Positions 34,344 to 42,952 of a stretch of 64,000 bases of DNA are shown piece by piece. The notes below the pieces were generated by a model. It did not search any database, was not told the DNA's origin, and saw only the letters and a list, made by a program, of their open reading frames with translations. How positions within the stretch are numbered: the first letter of the stretch is position 1; each line of letters opens with the position of its first letter. Source of the DNA: DASZTV01 sp035547515 (GTDB taxonomy: Bacteria > Actinomycetota > Actinomycetes > JAFAQI01); contig DASZUS010000027.1 in assembly GCA_035547515.1 (NCBI GenBank), forward strand, positions 62,001 to 126,000, written 5' to 3'. The position numbers and the translations under genes were made by a program.

Positions 34344-36658
34344 CAGTGCCCGCTCACCGGGGTCACCGCGTTTCCGATGATGCCGGCCGCCGCGAGCTCC
34401 TCGATGTCCGACCGGCTCAACCCGAGCTCGGCCAGCAGCTGCTCGTTGTGCTCCCCCAGCAAGGGCGCGTGCCGGCGCTGCAGAGGCTCGGTGATGGCGG
34501 AGAACCGGATCGGCAAGGTGCTGTAACGGCAGGAGCCGACGACCGGGTGGTCGAGCACTTCGAAGAACCCGCGCTCCGCGACCTGTGGCAGGTCGGGTTG
34601 CTGGTGGGGCTGCATGACCTTCGCCACCGGTACGCCGGCCGGCCACAGTGCCGCAACCACGTCGTCGGCGGATCGCGCGCGACACCATGCCCCGAGCTGC
34701 TCGTCGAGCAGGTCGTGCGCGGCGCGCCGCCCAGCCGCGGTCGCCAGCTGTGGTTCTCGTGCCCACTGCGGGTCCCCCAGCGCCTGTCGCAGGGCGAGCC
34801 ACTGCTCGTCGGTCGCGACCGCGATGGCGACCCACGAGTCGTCGTGGCCGTCGTCGTCGGGTCCGGCCGCCTGGTAGACGTTCTGCGGCGCCGCGAGCGG
34901 TCCCCGGTTGCCGGTGCGCTCGAGCAGCGCGCCGTACGCCGAGTGTTCGATCACCTGCTCCGCGGCCACGTTGAGCGCGGCATCCACCATCGCCGCCTCG
35001 ACCAGGGACCCCTCTCCGGTCTGGTCGCGATGCGCCAGTGCGACCAGCAACGCGGTCAACGCATGCAGACCGGCGTTCGGGTCACCGACGCAGTAGGGCT
35101 CGATCGGTAGCCGGTCGGGATAGCCGGTGAGCCACGTCATCCCCGAGGCGTCCTCGATCACGAACGCGAAGGCCGCGACGTCGCGCCAGGGCCCGTCCAG
35201 GCCGAAGCCTGGCATCCGCAGCATCACCAGATCCGGCCGCGACTCCCGCAGCACCTCGTAGCTCAGGCCGAGCTGGTCGAGCACTCTGGGCGTGAAGTTC
35301 TCCACGACGACGTCGCAGGTCGCCACGAACTGCTTGAGCAGCTCGAGGCCCCGCGGCTGGCTGAGGTCGATCGTCAAGCTCAGCTTGTTCGTGTTCAGCG
35401 CGGAGAAGATCGGCCCGCGCTCCCAGAACTGCTCGGTGGTCTGCGGGATGCCGCCGATCAGCCGGGCCCCGTCGGGACGACCCGCGGACTCGAGGTGAAC
35501 CACCTCCGCCCCCAGCATGCCCAGCACGCTACCGACGAAGGGACCGGCCCAGAACGCCGTCATGTCGAGGACCCGCAGGCCGCGCAGCGGTAGCGTCCCG
35601 CCGGCGCGCATGGGCCTCGGCGCGCCGGACTCGCTCGCGGCCGGGGTCAGGCGGTACGGCGGAGCGGGGTTCGTCACGCCGTCGATCGGGTTGGGGACGA
35701 ACGCGCCGCGGGAGCGGAAGTGCTCGACGGACTCCGCGTTTGCGCCGTTGACCAGCGGCGCGTTCGGGATCCGGAACGCGGTCGCCAGCTCCAGAAGCTC
35801 GTCGACCTTCTGCTCGGCGATCCATGCGTCGATCGTGGGCATCAGTGACGTGCGGTCGAGGAACAGCTTCGGGTCCTCGGTCCACTCGGGGTGGCCGACC
35901 ATCGCGCAGAAGTCGTACCACTGCTGACCCGTGCCGACCCCGAGGCCCACCATGCCGTCGGCCGCCTCAGCCACCCCGGGTGAGGGCACGAACCGCCGCT
36001 TGCGCATCGGGCGGCCCATCTGGTCGTGGTAGCTCACCGGGTAGTACGTCAGGCAGGTTGCCTCAGCCTCGAGCATCGACACGTCCAGGAGCTCGCCGGT
36101 GTCACCGCCACGACGAAGCGACGCGAGCAGCCCGACCGCGGCAAACACCCCGGCCAGCCACTCCCCGATCTGGCCGCCGACGTACACCGGCGCCCGGTCG
36201 GCGTAGCCGCGACCCAGCCCGATCATGCCTCCCGACCACGCCTGCAGCGTGAACTCCGTCGCCGCCCGGTCGGCCCAGGGCCCGTCGAGACCGAAGGGGG
36301 TGATCGCGACCATCCGCAACCCCGGGTGGCGCTCCATCAGCTCCGCCGGTATCACCGGGAGCGTGGCGTCGCGCGACCAGACCACCGCGTCGGCGCCGGA
36401 CAGGTGCTGCTCAAGCGTGTCGACGTCTGCGACGAGGGTCGTCTTCCTGGCGTGCAGGAAGTTGAACAGCGCGCCGCTGTCGGGGGCCTCGATCCGCGCC
36501 CCGGAGGCCGACCACCGCCGCAGCGGGTCACCCTCTCCCGACTCCACCTTGACGACGTCGGCGCCGGCGTCCGCGAGCAGCTTGGTGCAGTAACCACCCG
36601 CGATCCAGGTGGACAGGTCGACGACTCGCCGTCCGGCAAGCGGCCTCGGCCGGCTCAT
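34343..36658 (-). CDS. tandem-domain class III CoA-transferase (CaiB/BaiF type)
   Basis: A 771-residue protein made of two fused CaiB-like CoA-transferase domains (about 1-375 and 380-771), each beginning with the LxGxRVxDL/M strand and an Ala-Gly-(P/Y)-Gly loop. The catalytic Asp of the family is in a GD motif: present in the second half as Asp526 (CVGDPNAGL) but replaced in the first half (YVGGQIGEW, Gly162). It would transfer CoA to a carboxylic acid, activating it for beta-oxidation. The ATG at 36658 overlaps the crotonase stop (ATGA). Single-domain members are about 400 residues and act as interlocked dimers; this fusion would be a built-in heterodimer. Confidence 0.88.
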   Translation of the reverse strand: MSRPRPLAGRRVVDLSTWIAGGYCTKLLADAGADVVKVESGEGDPLRRWSASGARIEAPDSGALFNFLHARKTTLVADVDTLEQHLSGADAVVWSRDATLPVIPAELMERHPGLRMVAITPFGLDGPWADRAATEFTLQAWSGGMIGLGRGYADRAPVYVGGQIGEWLAGVFAAVGLLASLRRGGDTGELLDVSMLEAEATCLTYYPVSYHDQMGRPMRKRRFVPSPGVAEAADGMVGLGVGTGQQWYDFCAMVGHPEWTEDPKLFLDRTSLMPTIDAWIAEQKVDELLELATAFRIPNAPLVNGANAESVEHFRSRGAFVPNPIDGVTNPAPPYRLTPAASESGAPRPMRAGGTLPLRGLRVLDMTAFWAGPFVGSVLGMLGAEVVHLESAGRPDGARLIGGIPQTTEQFWERGPIFSALNTNKLSLTIDLSQPRGLELLKQFVATCDVVVENFTPRVLDQLGLSYEVLRESRPDLVMLRMPGFGLDGPWRDVAAFAFVIEDASGMTWLTGYPDRLPIEPYCVGDPNAGLHALTALLVALAHRDQTGEGSLVEAAMVDAALNVAAEQVIEHSAYGALLERTGNRGPLAAPQNVYQAAGPDDDGHDDSWVAIAVATDEQWLALRQALGDPQWAREPQLATAAGRRAAHDLLDEQLGAWCRARSADDVVAALWPAGVPVAKVMQPHQQPDLPQVAERGFFEVLDHPVVGSCRYSTLPIRFSAITEPLQRRHAPLLGEHNEQLLAELGLSRSDIEELAAAGIIGNAVTPVSGH

Positions 36659-37620
36659 TCGGCGGGCGGTTGCTCGCGGCCGGACCGGGACAACCGCCAC
36701 TCGGGCGGGAACCGGTTGTCGTTGTTCTTGACCAGGTTGTTCACCCCGGAGTCCCTGATCTTGCCGCCGAGCCCCGCGTCCTCCTGGTCGACGTCCTCGC
36801 GCAGCGCCCCGGTCATCGACTCCAGCCAGGCACTGAGCATGCTGCCCATGTACTCACCCTGGTGCTGCCGCATGATGTTGAAGAACGTCTTCTGCATGAA
36901 GACGGTGTCGGTCGGGCGCGTGTAGGCGCAGGCAAGGGCGTACTTCGCGACCTCGGCTTCCAGATCGTCGCGGGAGACGACGCTGTTGACGAAGTTGCAG
37001 TCGTACATCTCCTGGGCGCTGAACGGCCGGCCGGTGAAGACCATCTCCTGGAACTTGCGCAGGCCCATCACGGTCGCCCACTGCCACATCCGGGGCGCGT
37101 AGCCCACGTAGCGGAAGGCCGGGTGGCCGAACAAGGCGTCGTCCGAGGAGATGACGAGGTCGGCATCGGCGGCCTGGTAGAAGTGCCAGCCGTAGCAGTA
37201 GCCCTTGACCTCGAGGATGCTGATCTTCTTGAACTCCGCCAGCGTCCGGTTGCCCGAGCGCGGGTCGGCGTACCAGTGCACCAGCGAGGCCCCGTTGCGG
37301 TAGTTGTGCCGTCCCGGCATCGTGACGTCGTCGGCGTCGGTGACCCCGAACTCCTCCTGCATGGCGACGCCGCCCTTGCGCTTCGCCATCAGCTCGTCGA
37401 GGTCGGCACCGGTGCCGAGATGGTCACCGACGCCGCGGATGACGAGGACCTTCACGTCGTCGTCGAGGCTCGCCTTGAAGATGAGATCGCCGTAGCGCTT
37501 CCGGGCCCCGATCGTGGGGGCGTTCATGTGGTCCGGCCGGTTGATCGTGATCGTCGCGATCCGGGTCTGCGGGTCCTTCTCGTAAAGGATGATCTCCTCG
37601 GCCGGCGGGAGGTCAGTCAC
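36655..37620 (-). CDS. divergent enoyl-CoA hydratase/isomerase-family protein
   Basis: A 321-residue crotonase-fold protein. It starts with the ITINRPDHMNAP strand, and GDHLGTGADLDEL is the first oxyanion-hole region. The usual glutamates are missing: the second region reads KGYCYGWHFYQAADADLV where GG-x-E would be expected, and GHPAFRYVG has Ala where Glu stands in hydratases. The reaction may therefore differ (isomerase, hydrolase or retro-aldol type). The GTG at 37620 has AAGGAG seven bases before it. It overlaps the CoA-transferase gene by 4 bp, so the two are expected to act on the same CoA ester. Confidence 0.8.
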   Translation of the reverse strand: MTDLPPAEEIILYEKDPQTRIATITINRPDHMNAPTIGARKRYGDLIFKASLDDDVKVLVIRGVGDHLGTGADLDELMAKRKGGVAMQEEFGVTDADDVTMPGRHNYRNGASLVHWYADPRSGNRTLAEFKKISILEVKGYCYGWHFYQAADADLVISSDDALFGHPAFRYVGYAPRMWQWATVMGLRKFQEMVFTGRPFSAQEMYDCNFVNSVVSRDDLEAEVAKYALACAYTRPTDTVFMQKTFFNIMRQHQGEYMGSMLSAWLESMTGALREDVDQEDAGLGGKIRDSGVNNLVKNNDNRFPPEWRLSRSGREQPPAE

Positions 37621-37623
37621 GTC

Positions 37624-38754
37624 TCAGCTCCTTCTATCCCGCAGCGGCTTGGTAGACAGCAGCTCTGGCCCGGCGTCGGTGAGGAGCACGGGCGCCTTGC
37701 CGTAGAGCGCGCCAACCCCTTCGCGCCAGACGTACGCCGTCACCGCCAGCACCATGCCGGCCTCCAGGCGCAGGTCTGCGGCAGTGCCAGGCAGATCCGC
37801 GCTGACCAAGGGCAGGTCGTTGCCGTTGCCCAGCCCACGGGCGATCGGCATGGGCGGAGCCGCGACGCCGGCGGCGTCGTAGGCCTCCAGCAGCCGCGAC
37901 GCGGGGTGGCCGGGCTGGCAGGCCGCCAGCAGCCGCTCCCACAGGCCGTCCCACTCCCCGCGCAGCCCTCCGGCGAGCTGGCCGACGTCGTCGACCGCGA
38001 CGGTCCAGCCGACCTCGCCGACGTAGCCGCGCGCGATGACGCCCGCGTCGAGCGCGACCAGATCGGTGGGCGTCACCTCGGCGTCGCGCGTCGTACGGGA
38101 CCAGGGCGCGGTCCGCGAGGTGATCCAGGCGACGTCCTGGGTGCTCGGAGTCGTGACCCCGACCTGCGCCATCTGCTCCATGAACACGCCGGTCAGCTGC
38201 CGCTCGGTGATCCCGGCTCGAAGCGCACCCTCCGTCGCGGCCAGCGAGTCCTCGGCGATCCGAACCGCAGTGCGGATCGCGGCGATCTCGTCAGGCAGCT
38301 TCACCGCGCGAACGCGGCGCATCAGCCCCTCGCCGTCGACCAGCTCGGCGGACGGGAACGCCCTGCGGACCAGGGCCACCGTCGAGGGCATCAGGCCGTC
38401 GGTCGCCACTGTCTTCGCGGTCGCCGCTCCTTCGACGCTCGACAGCCAGGCGAGCGTGTTGGCGCCGTTGAAGGTGATGCCGTGAAGGTTCTGGTGCGGG
38501 ATGTCGTCCGGGACGCCTTCGTCCCAGGTGCTGACGATGTGGATCGAACCGGTCGCGCGCTCGATGACGCAGCCCGGGCCGAAGGGGCGCGAGCCGTTGA
38601 TCCACAGCCGTGGCACGCCGGCGATGTAGCGCGCGTTGGGCTCGCGGCCGGCGATCAGGATGTCGATCCCGCTGGCTGCCATCTCCTCGAGCACCCGCGC
38701 TCGGCGCGCGGCACGCAGTGAGGCGGAGTCCGGGCGGACCTCGGTGTCGGTCAA
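37624..38754 (-). CDS. M24 (creatinase/aminopeptidase P) fold protein lacking metal ligands
   Basis: A 376-residue pita-bread-fold protein. The N-terminal domain (to about 150) and catalytic-type domain match its upstream neighbour in outline. The five metal ligands are mostly lost: LDAGVIARGYVGEVG keeps one Asp only, ARGLGNGND replaces the GHGLG His motif, VLAVTAYVW replaces LEP, and LYGKAPVLLTD replaces SEEVVLIT. It may be a creatinase-like metal-free hydrolase or a partner subunit. The TTG at 38754, with GAGG six bases upstream, is chosen; no ATG or GTG sits well. It follows the active-looking paralogue by 8 bp. Confidence 0.75.
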   Translation of the reverse strand: MTDTEVRPDSASLRAARRARVLEEMAASGIDILIAGREPNARYIAGVPRLWINGSRPFGPGCVIERATGSIHIVSTWDEGVPDDIPHQNLHGITFNGANTLAWLSSVEGAATAKTVATDGLMPSTVALVRRAFPSAELVDGEGLMRRVRAVKLPDEIAAIRTAVRIAEDSLAATEGALRAGITERQLTGVFMEQMAQVGVTTPSTQDVAWITSRTAPWSRTTRDAEVTPTDLVALDAGVIARGYVGEVGWTVAVDDVGQLAGGLRGEWDGLWERLLAACQPGHPASRLLEAYDAAGVAAPPMPIARGLGNGNDLPLVSADLPGTAADLRLEAGMVLAVTAYVWREGVGALYGKAPVLLTDAGPELLSTKPLRDRRS

Positions 38755-38762
38755 CGCGGGCC

Positions 38763-39989
38763 TCAGAACGGGTCGTAGGAGTAGTCGGTCAACGGCTCCC
38801 AGCCGTCCTCGGTGATGAGGACGACCTCCTCTGAGCGGTAGCCGCACTGGCCGTCGTCCCAGATCACCGGTTCGAGCACGAGGACCATGCCGGCCTCGAG
38901 GACGTATGACGCGTCGAAGTCCTCGCCGATGTCGCTCCCCACGAAGGGCATCTCCGCGCTGTCGATGCCCAGGCCGTGGCCCAGGTAGAAGTGCGGGAGC
39001 CACGGCTTGATGCCGCCATTCGCCGCTGTCGCGGCAGCCGTGAGGTCTGAGTTCCTCGCGCCCGCCCGCGTCACCGCGAGTGTCGCGTCGAGGATCGCCC
39101 GCCAGCGGTCGAACTGGTCACGCTCGACGGCATTCGGCTCACGGCCGACGATCCAGGTACGGCCGAAGTCGGTGTGCATCCCCTCGTAGCTGAGCCCGAG
39201 GTCGACCCACAAGACGTCGCCCACCGCCAGTTCTCGCTCGGTCGACAGGAGCGGGAGCGCGAGATCGCCGGTCGTCGTCCAGGGACCCTCGGCGATGCTT
39301 CTCGGCATTACCTGCCAGATCGGGTCGAGGATGTTGGCATCGGCTCCGGCCTCGAACACCGTACGCAGGAAGGTTGCCGTGAGATCGACCTGCCGGACGC
39401 CGGGCGCGAGCTTCGCCTGCACGTCCGCGATTCCCAGTTCCATGATCCGAAGGCCCTCGCGCAGGCAGGAGACCTCGTCGGGTGTCTTGATCAGCTTGGC
39501 CTTGCTGACGATCCGACCCGCGTCGATCGGCGAGCCGCTCGGGCCGAGGTGGACGCCCGCGCGGCGAAGCGGGTGCGTCCACTCGTCGAATGCCACTACA
39601 GGGTCGCTCCCGAGCAGCGACGCGAGCCGCGGCAGGAAGCGCTCGACCCCCTCGTCGAAGTCCAGCAGGGCCGGGCCGTGGAGATGGTCCTCCGGCAACC
39701 CGGAACGCAGCCGGTCGTCGCGTCTGATCGGCGTGAACAGGTGCGGGATCCCGTCGTCGGCGAGGACGACGGCGACCGGCCGCTCGAACGTCGAACGGCT
39801 CTCGTCGGCGAACGGCCAGATCGCGCCGGTCGCGTAGACGACGTTGGTGTTGCCGGACAGCACAACCGCATCGACGCCCTGCGTGCGCATCACCTCGCGC
39901 AACCGCTCGGTGCGGTCCCGCCGCATCCTGGCGAGGTCGGGTCGGGCGGGGAAGCGCGTGGGCGGCGCTTCCATCAAGCCAGCGGTCAC
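38763..39989 (-). CDS. M24-family metallopeptidase (Xaa-Pro dipeptidase-like)
   Basis: A 408-residue protein with the complete dinuclear metal site of M24 enzymes: Asp263 in VDLG, Asp274 in TDFG, the His in GHGLG (near 337), Glu in LEPVIW (near 373) and Glu in SEEVVL (near 387). The N-terminal creatinase domain includes GVDAVVLSGNTNVVYATG. These enzymes cleave Xaa-Pro bonds or related amides. The GTG at 39989 overlaps the amidohydrolase stop (GTGA). Its presence in a CoA/oxygenase operon suggests amide or small-ring hydrolysis rather than peptide turnover. Confidence 0.88.
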   Translation of the reverse strand: MTAGLMEAPPTRFPARPDLARMRRDRTERLREVMRTQGVDAVVLSGNTNVVYATGAIWPFADESRSTFERPVAVVLADDGIPHLFTPIRRDDRLRSGLPEDHLHGPALLDFDEGVERFLPRLASLLGSDPVVAFDEWTHPLRRAGVHLGPSGSPIDAGRIVSKAKLIKTPDEVSCLREGLRIMELGIADVQAKLAPGVRQVDLTATFLRTVFEAGADANILDPIWQVMPRSIAEGPWTTTGDLALPLLSTERELAVGDVLWVDLGLSYEGMHTDFGRTWIVGREPNAVERDQFDRWRAILDATLAVTRAGARNSDLTAAATAANGGIKPWLPHFYLGHGLGIDSAEMPFVGSDIGEDFDASYVLEAGMVLVLEPVIWDDGQCGYRSEEVVLITEDGWEPLTDYSYDPF

Positions 39990-41158
39990 GCGTCGATTCC
40001 GAGGAACCGCTTGGCGTTTCCGCTGACGATCGCAACCGCGTCCTCGGGGCCGACCGCTTCGACGACCGAGGCGAGCGAGGAGTTGCTGTAGCCGTACGTG
40101 CTCTCGTTGTGCGGGAAGTCGGTGGACCACATCACCTTTTCCGCGCCGATCCGGTCGAGCATCGACAAGCCCAGCGGGTCGAGCATGAACGATGCGTAGA
40201 AGTGCTTGTCCCAGTACTCCTGGGGATCGAGCTTGATCTCGGTGTCCTGCATGTGGCGGAAGGACGCGCAGATGTGCTGGGCGTCCTGGATCGCGGAGGG
40301 CACCCAGTTGATGCCGCCCTCGAAGTAGCCGATCTTCAAGCCGGGGTGGCGGTCGAGGATCCCGCCCAGGACGTATTTGCCGAACGTGTCACGGAACGGC
40401 GCGACCGCTTGGAACATGCCGACCTGCAACGCGTTGAACTCGATCGGAGTCTGCGGCGGGTTCTCGCCGATGTGGTGCGCGACCGGCACGCCGGACTCCT
40501 CGATCGCGTCCCACACGCCGTCCATCGCAGCCGAGCAGTAGTCGATCGGCTTCTTCTCCTCGTCCTTGCCCGGCACGAGCGGCATCAGGAAGGTCTTGAG
40601 ACCCAGTGCTTTGAGCTCGGTCAAGGTACGGCGGGCGCCGTCGGCGTCCCACCAGTTGATGAGGCCAACCCCGTAGATGCGGTTGCCGGAGCGCTCCTGA
40701 ACGTCGGCGATGTACTCGTTGTAGATGCGGAAGCAGGTCTCGCGCACCTCGCGGTCCGGCCAGCCGAACAGCGCGAGGATCGAGTTCGGGAACGCGAGCT
40801 CGCTGTGCACCCCCTCGGAGTCGAGCGCCGCAAGGCGTGCCTCGATATCCCCGGCGTGCGAGCCCGGCACGGGGTCGTACTGCTGGAGGACGTCGATGAA
40901 CTCCTTGACCAGGACCGACTTGCCTTCCAGCCCCACGACCCAGCCCCCGTCGACCTGCATCACCCGAGGGACGCGGTCCTTGAGGCCCTCGGGGGCGCGC
41001 TCATAGAAGATGTCCTCGGACAGCGAGATGTGGTTGTCCGCCGAGAAGACCTCGGTGCCCGCAGGCAGGCCGACGTCCTGGACGGGACCTGGATGCCGGT
41101 CCTTCGGCGCTCCGTAGCCCTCGCGCGGATACGTCAGCGTTGCCGAGCGTGCGGTCAT
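39986..41158 (-). CDS. amidohydrolase-2 family metal-dependent hydrolase, first gene of the operon
   Basis: A 390-residue TIM-barrel protein of the amidohydrolase-related (ACMSD-like) group. Features include FSADNHISLSEDIF at the first strand, VAHHIGENPP near 230, a KIGYFEGGINWVP strand near 285 and a late MWSTDFPHNEST with the catalytic Asp. Members hydrolyse or decarboxylate ring-derived acids. The ATG at 41158 has AGAGGAG before it. It leads an eight-gene minus-strand run with overlaps or gaps under 30 bp and shares its promoter gap with the FAD dehydrogenase gene. Confidence 0.87.
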   Translation of the reverse strand: MTARSATLTYPREGYGAPKDRHPGPVQDVGLPAGTEVFSADNHISLSEDIFYERAPEGLKDRVPRVMQVDGGWVVGLEGKSVLVKEFIDVLQQYDPVPGSHAGDIEARLAALDSEGVHSELAFPNSILALFGWPDREVRETCFRIYNEYIADVQERSGNRIYGVGLINWWDADGARRTLTELKALGLKTFLMPLVPGKDEEKKPIDYCSAAMDGVWDAIEESGVPVAHHIGENPPQTPIEFNALQVGMFQAVAPFRDTFGKYVLGGILDRHPGLKIGYFEGGINWVPSAIQDAQHICASFRHMQDTEIKLDPQEYWDKHFYASFMLDPLGLSMLDRIGAEKVMWSTDFPHNESTYGYSNSSLASVVEAVGPEDAVAIVSGNAKRFLGIDA

Positions 41159-41191
41159 CGCTACTCCTCTTTCTCGGTGAGGCGGACATTA

Positions 41192-41251
41192 CTTCGACGT
41201 CGTAGCAATGGTCAATGAAGTCTGGTTAGATTCGCTTCGGTGTCGTAGTAA
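41192..41251. promoter_or_regulatory. paired operator-like sites in the divergent catabolic promoter
   Basis: CTTCGACGTCGTAGCAA (41192-41208) and CTTCGGTGTCGTAGTAA (41235-41251) match at 14 of 17 bases and start 43 bp apart, about four helical turns. The first 14 bases of the left copy are nearly palindromic (12 of 14). They lie in the 120-bp gap between the two divergent operons, where a MarR- or TetR-type regulator would control both. Confidence 0.55.
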
Positions 41252-41278
41252 GCGACGGTCGGCGGAGAGGGGTCACCC

Positions 41279-42952
41279 GTGGAGTGGGACGCCAGCTTTG
41301 ACTTCGTCGCAGTCGGATCGGGCGGTGGCGGCCTCGTCGGGGCCCTTGCAGCAGCCGACGCCGGGGCATCCGCACTGGTCGTCGAAAAGCAGTCACTGGT
41401 CGGCGGGTCGACCGCGATGTCAGGCGGCATGGCGTGGGTCCCGAACAACGCCGTCATGAAACGCGCTGGCGTCAGCGACTCCTACGAGGACGGGATGGCC
41501 TACTTCGACGCGGTGGTCGGAGACGTCGGGCCCGCGTCGAGCCGGGCGCGGCGGCACGCGTTCTGCACCGCCGGCCCGGAGATGATCGACTTCCTCGAGC
41601 GCGAGGGCGTCAAGTTCGTCTTCTGCCCCGGCTACAGCGACTACTACTCCGATGCCCCCGGTGGGCACGACATCGGCAGGGGCGTGGAGCCGGTGCCGTG
41701 GGATGGCCACCAGCTCGGCGAGTGGTCGGGCAAGGTCCAGATCGGGATGGCCAAGCACCTCGGCATGGCGGTCATGACCAACGAGGCCCGCTACCTGTCG
41801 CACTACAACCGCAGCGTGAAGGCGTTCGCCACGTCGGCACGCGTCGCGATCCGCACGGTCTGGGCGCGCGCCCGCCGGCAGGACCTGCTGACCAACGGCG
41901 CCTCCTTCATCGGGCAGGTCCTGAGGATCGCCCTCGCCAGGGGCGTCGAGGTGTGGACCGACACAGCGCTAGACGACCTCGTGGTCGAGGACGGCCGCGT
42001 GGTCGGCGTACGGGTGGTCCGCAACGGCTCGCCGATGAACATCGAAGCCCGTGACGGCGTGCTGCTCGCGACGGGCGGCTTCGCGCAGAACCGCCAAATG
42101 CGGAGCGAGTTCAGCGGCGACCAGCCCAACGAGGCGCGTTGGTCGATGGCCAACATGGGCGACACCGGCGAGGCGATCCGTACCGCGATGGCTCTCGGCG
42201 CCAAGACCGACTTCATGGACGAAGCGTGGTGGCTTCCCTCGCCTCGGTCCGGGAAGTTCGGGCAGAACACCCTCGATCAGGCGCGGCAGCGACCGCGCAC
42301 CATCTACGTCGACACAGCCGGGAAGCGGTTCGTCAACGAGTCGAACTCCTACATGGAGGTCGGCAAGGCGATGTACGAGCGGAACAAGACCAGCAAGGCG
42401 GTGCCGTGCTGGCTGATCTTCGACGATCGCTACCGCAAGCGCTACGCACACGTCCGCTCCTCCCCCGGCCGCTTCCCGAAGGAGGTCATGGCCAGCGGCA
42501 AGATCAAGAAGGCCGCCACGCTTCGCGAGCTCGCCGAGCTGTGCGGCATCGACCCGGACGGCTTGATCGAGACCGTGGCCGAGTTCAACAAGCACGCCGC
42601 CGAGGGCAAGGACCCGCAGTTCGGCCGTGGCGAGTCGGCATACAACAAGGCACTCGGCGACCCGCACCGCCGGGTGAAGAACCCGTGCGTGGAGCCGATC
42701 GACGAAGCGCCGTTCTACGCCTGCGACGTCGTACCCGGCGACGTCGGGACGTGTGGCGGGATGCTCACCGACGAGCACGCCCGCGTCATCGGGGCACAGG
42801 ACCGCCCGATCCCCGGGCTCTACGCCACCGGCAACGCGACAGCGACCGTCATGGGCCGCCACTACCTCGGTCCGGGCGCCAGCATCGCGAACAGCATGAT
42901 TTTCGGATACGTCGCGGCCCGGCACGCGACCAAGAACGAGGCGGCGAAGTGA
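41279..42952 (+). CDS. FAD-dependent dehydrogenase, KstD/fumarate-reductase type
   Basis: A 557-residue flavoprotein. GSGGGG at 13-18 is the dinucleotide fold, followed by VVEKQSLVGGSTAMSGG, the conserved GG-STA-SGG loop of FAD_binding_2 proteins. The C-terminal FAD segment is ATGNATATVMGRHYLGPG. These features fit 3-ketosteroid delta-1-dehydrogenase-like enzymes, which desaturate ring ketones, though the exact substrate is uncertain. The GTG at 41279 opens the plus-strand operon; the P450 gene overlaps its stop by 4 bp. There is no signal peptide. Confidence 0.87.
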   Translation: MEWDASFDFVAVGSGGGGLVGALAAADAGASALVVEKQSLVGGSTAMSGGMAWVPNNAVMKRAGVSDSYEDGMAYFDAVVGDVGPASSRARRHAFCTAGPEMIDFLEREGVKFVFCPGYSDYYSDAPGGHDIGRGVEPVPWDGHQLGEWSGKVQIGMAKHLGMAVMTNEARYLSHYNRSVKAFATSARVAIRTVWARARRQDLLTNGASFIGQVLRIALARGVEVWTDTALDDLVVEDGRVVGVRVVRNGSPMNIEARDGVLLATGGFAQNRQMRSEFSGDQPNEARWSMANMGDTGEAIRTAMALGAKTDFMDEAWWLPSPRSGKFGQNTLDQARQRPRTIYVDTAGKRFVNESNSYMEVGKAMYERNKTSKAVPCWLIFDDRYRKRYAHVRSSPGRFPKEVMASGKIKKAATLRELAELCGIDPDGLIETVAEFNKHAAEGKDPQFGRGESAYNKALGDPHRRVKNPCVEPIDEAPFYACDVVPGDVGTCGGMLTDEHARVIGAQDRPIPGLYATGNATATVMGRHYLGPGASIANSMIFGYVAARHATKNEAAK

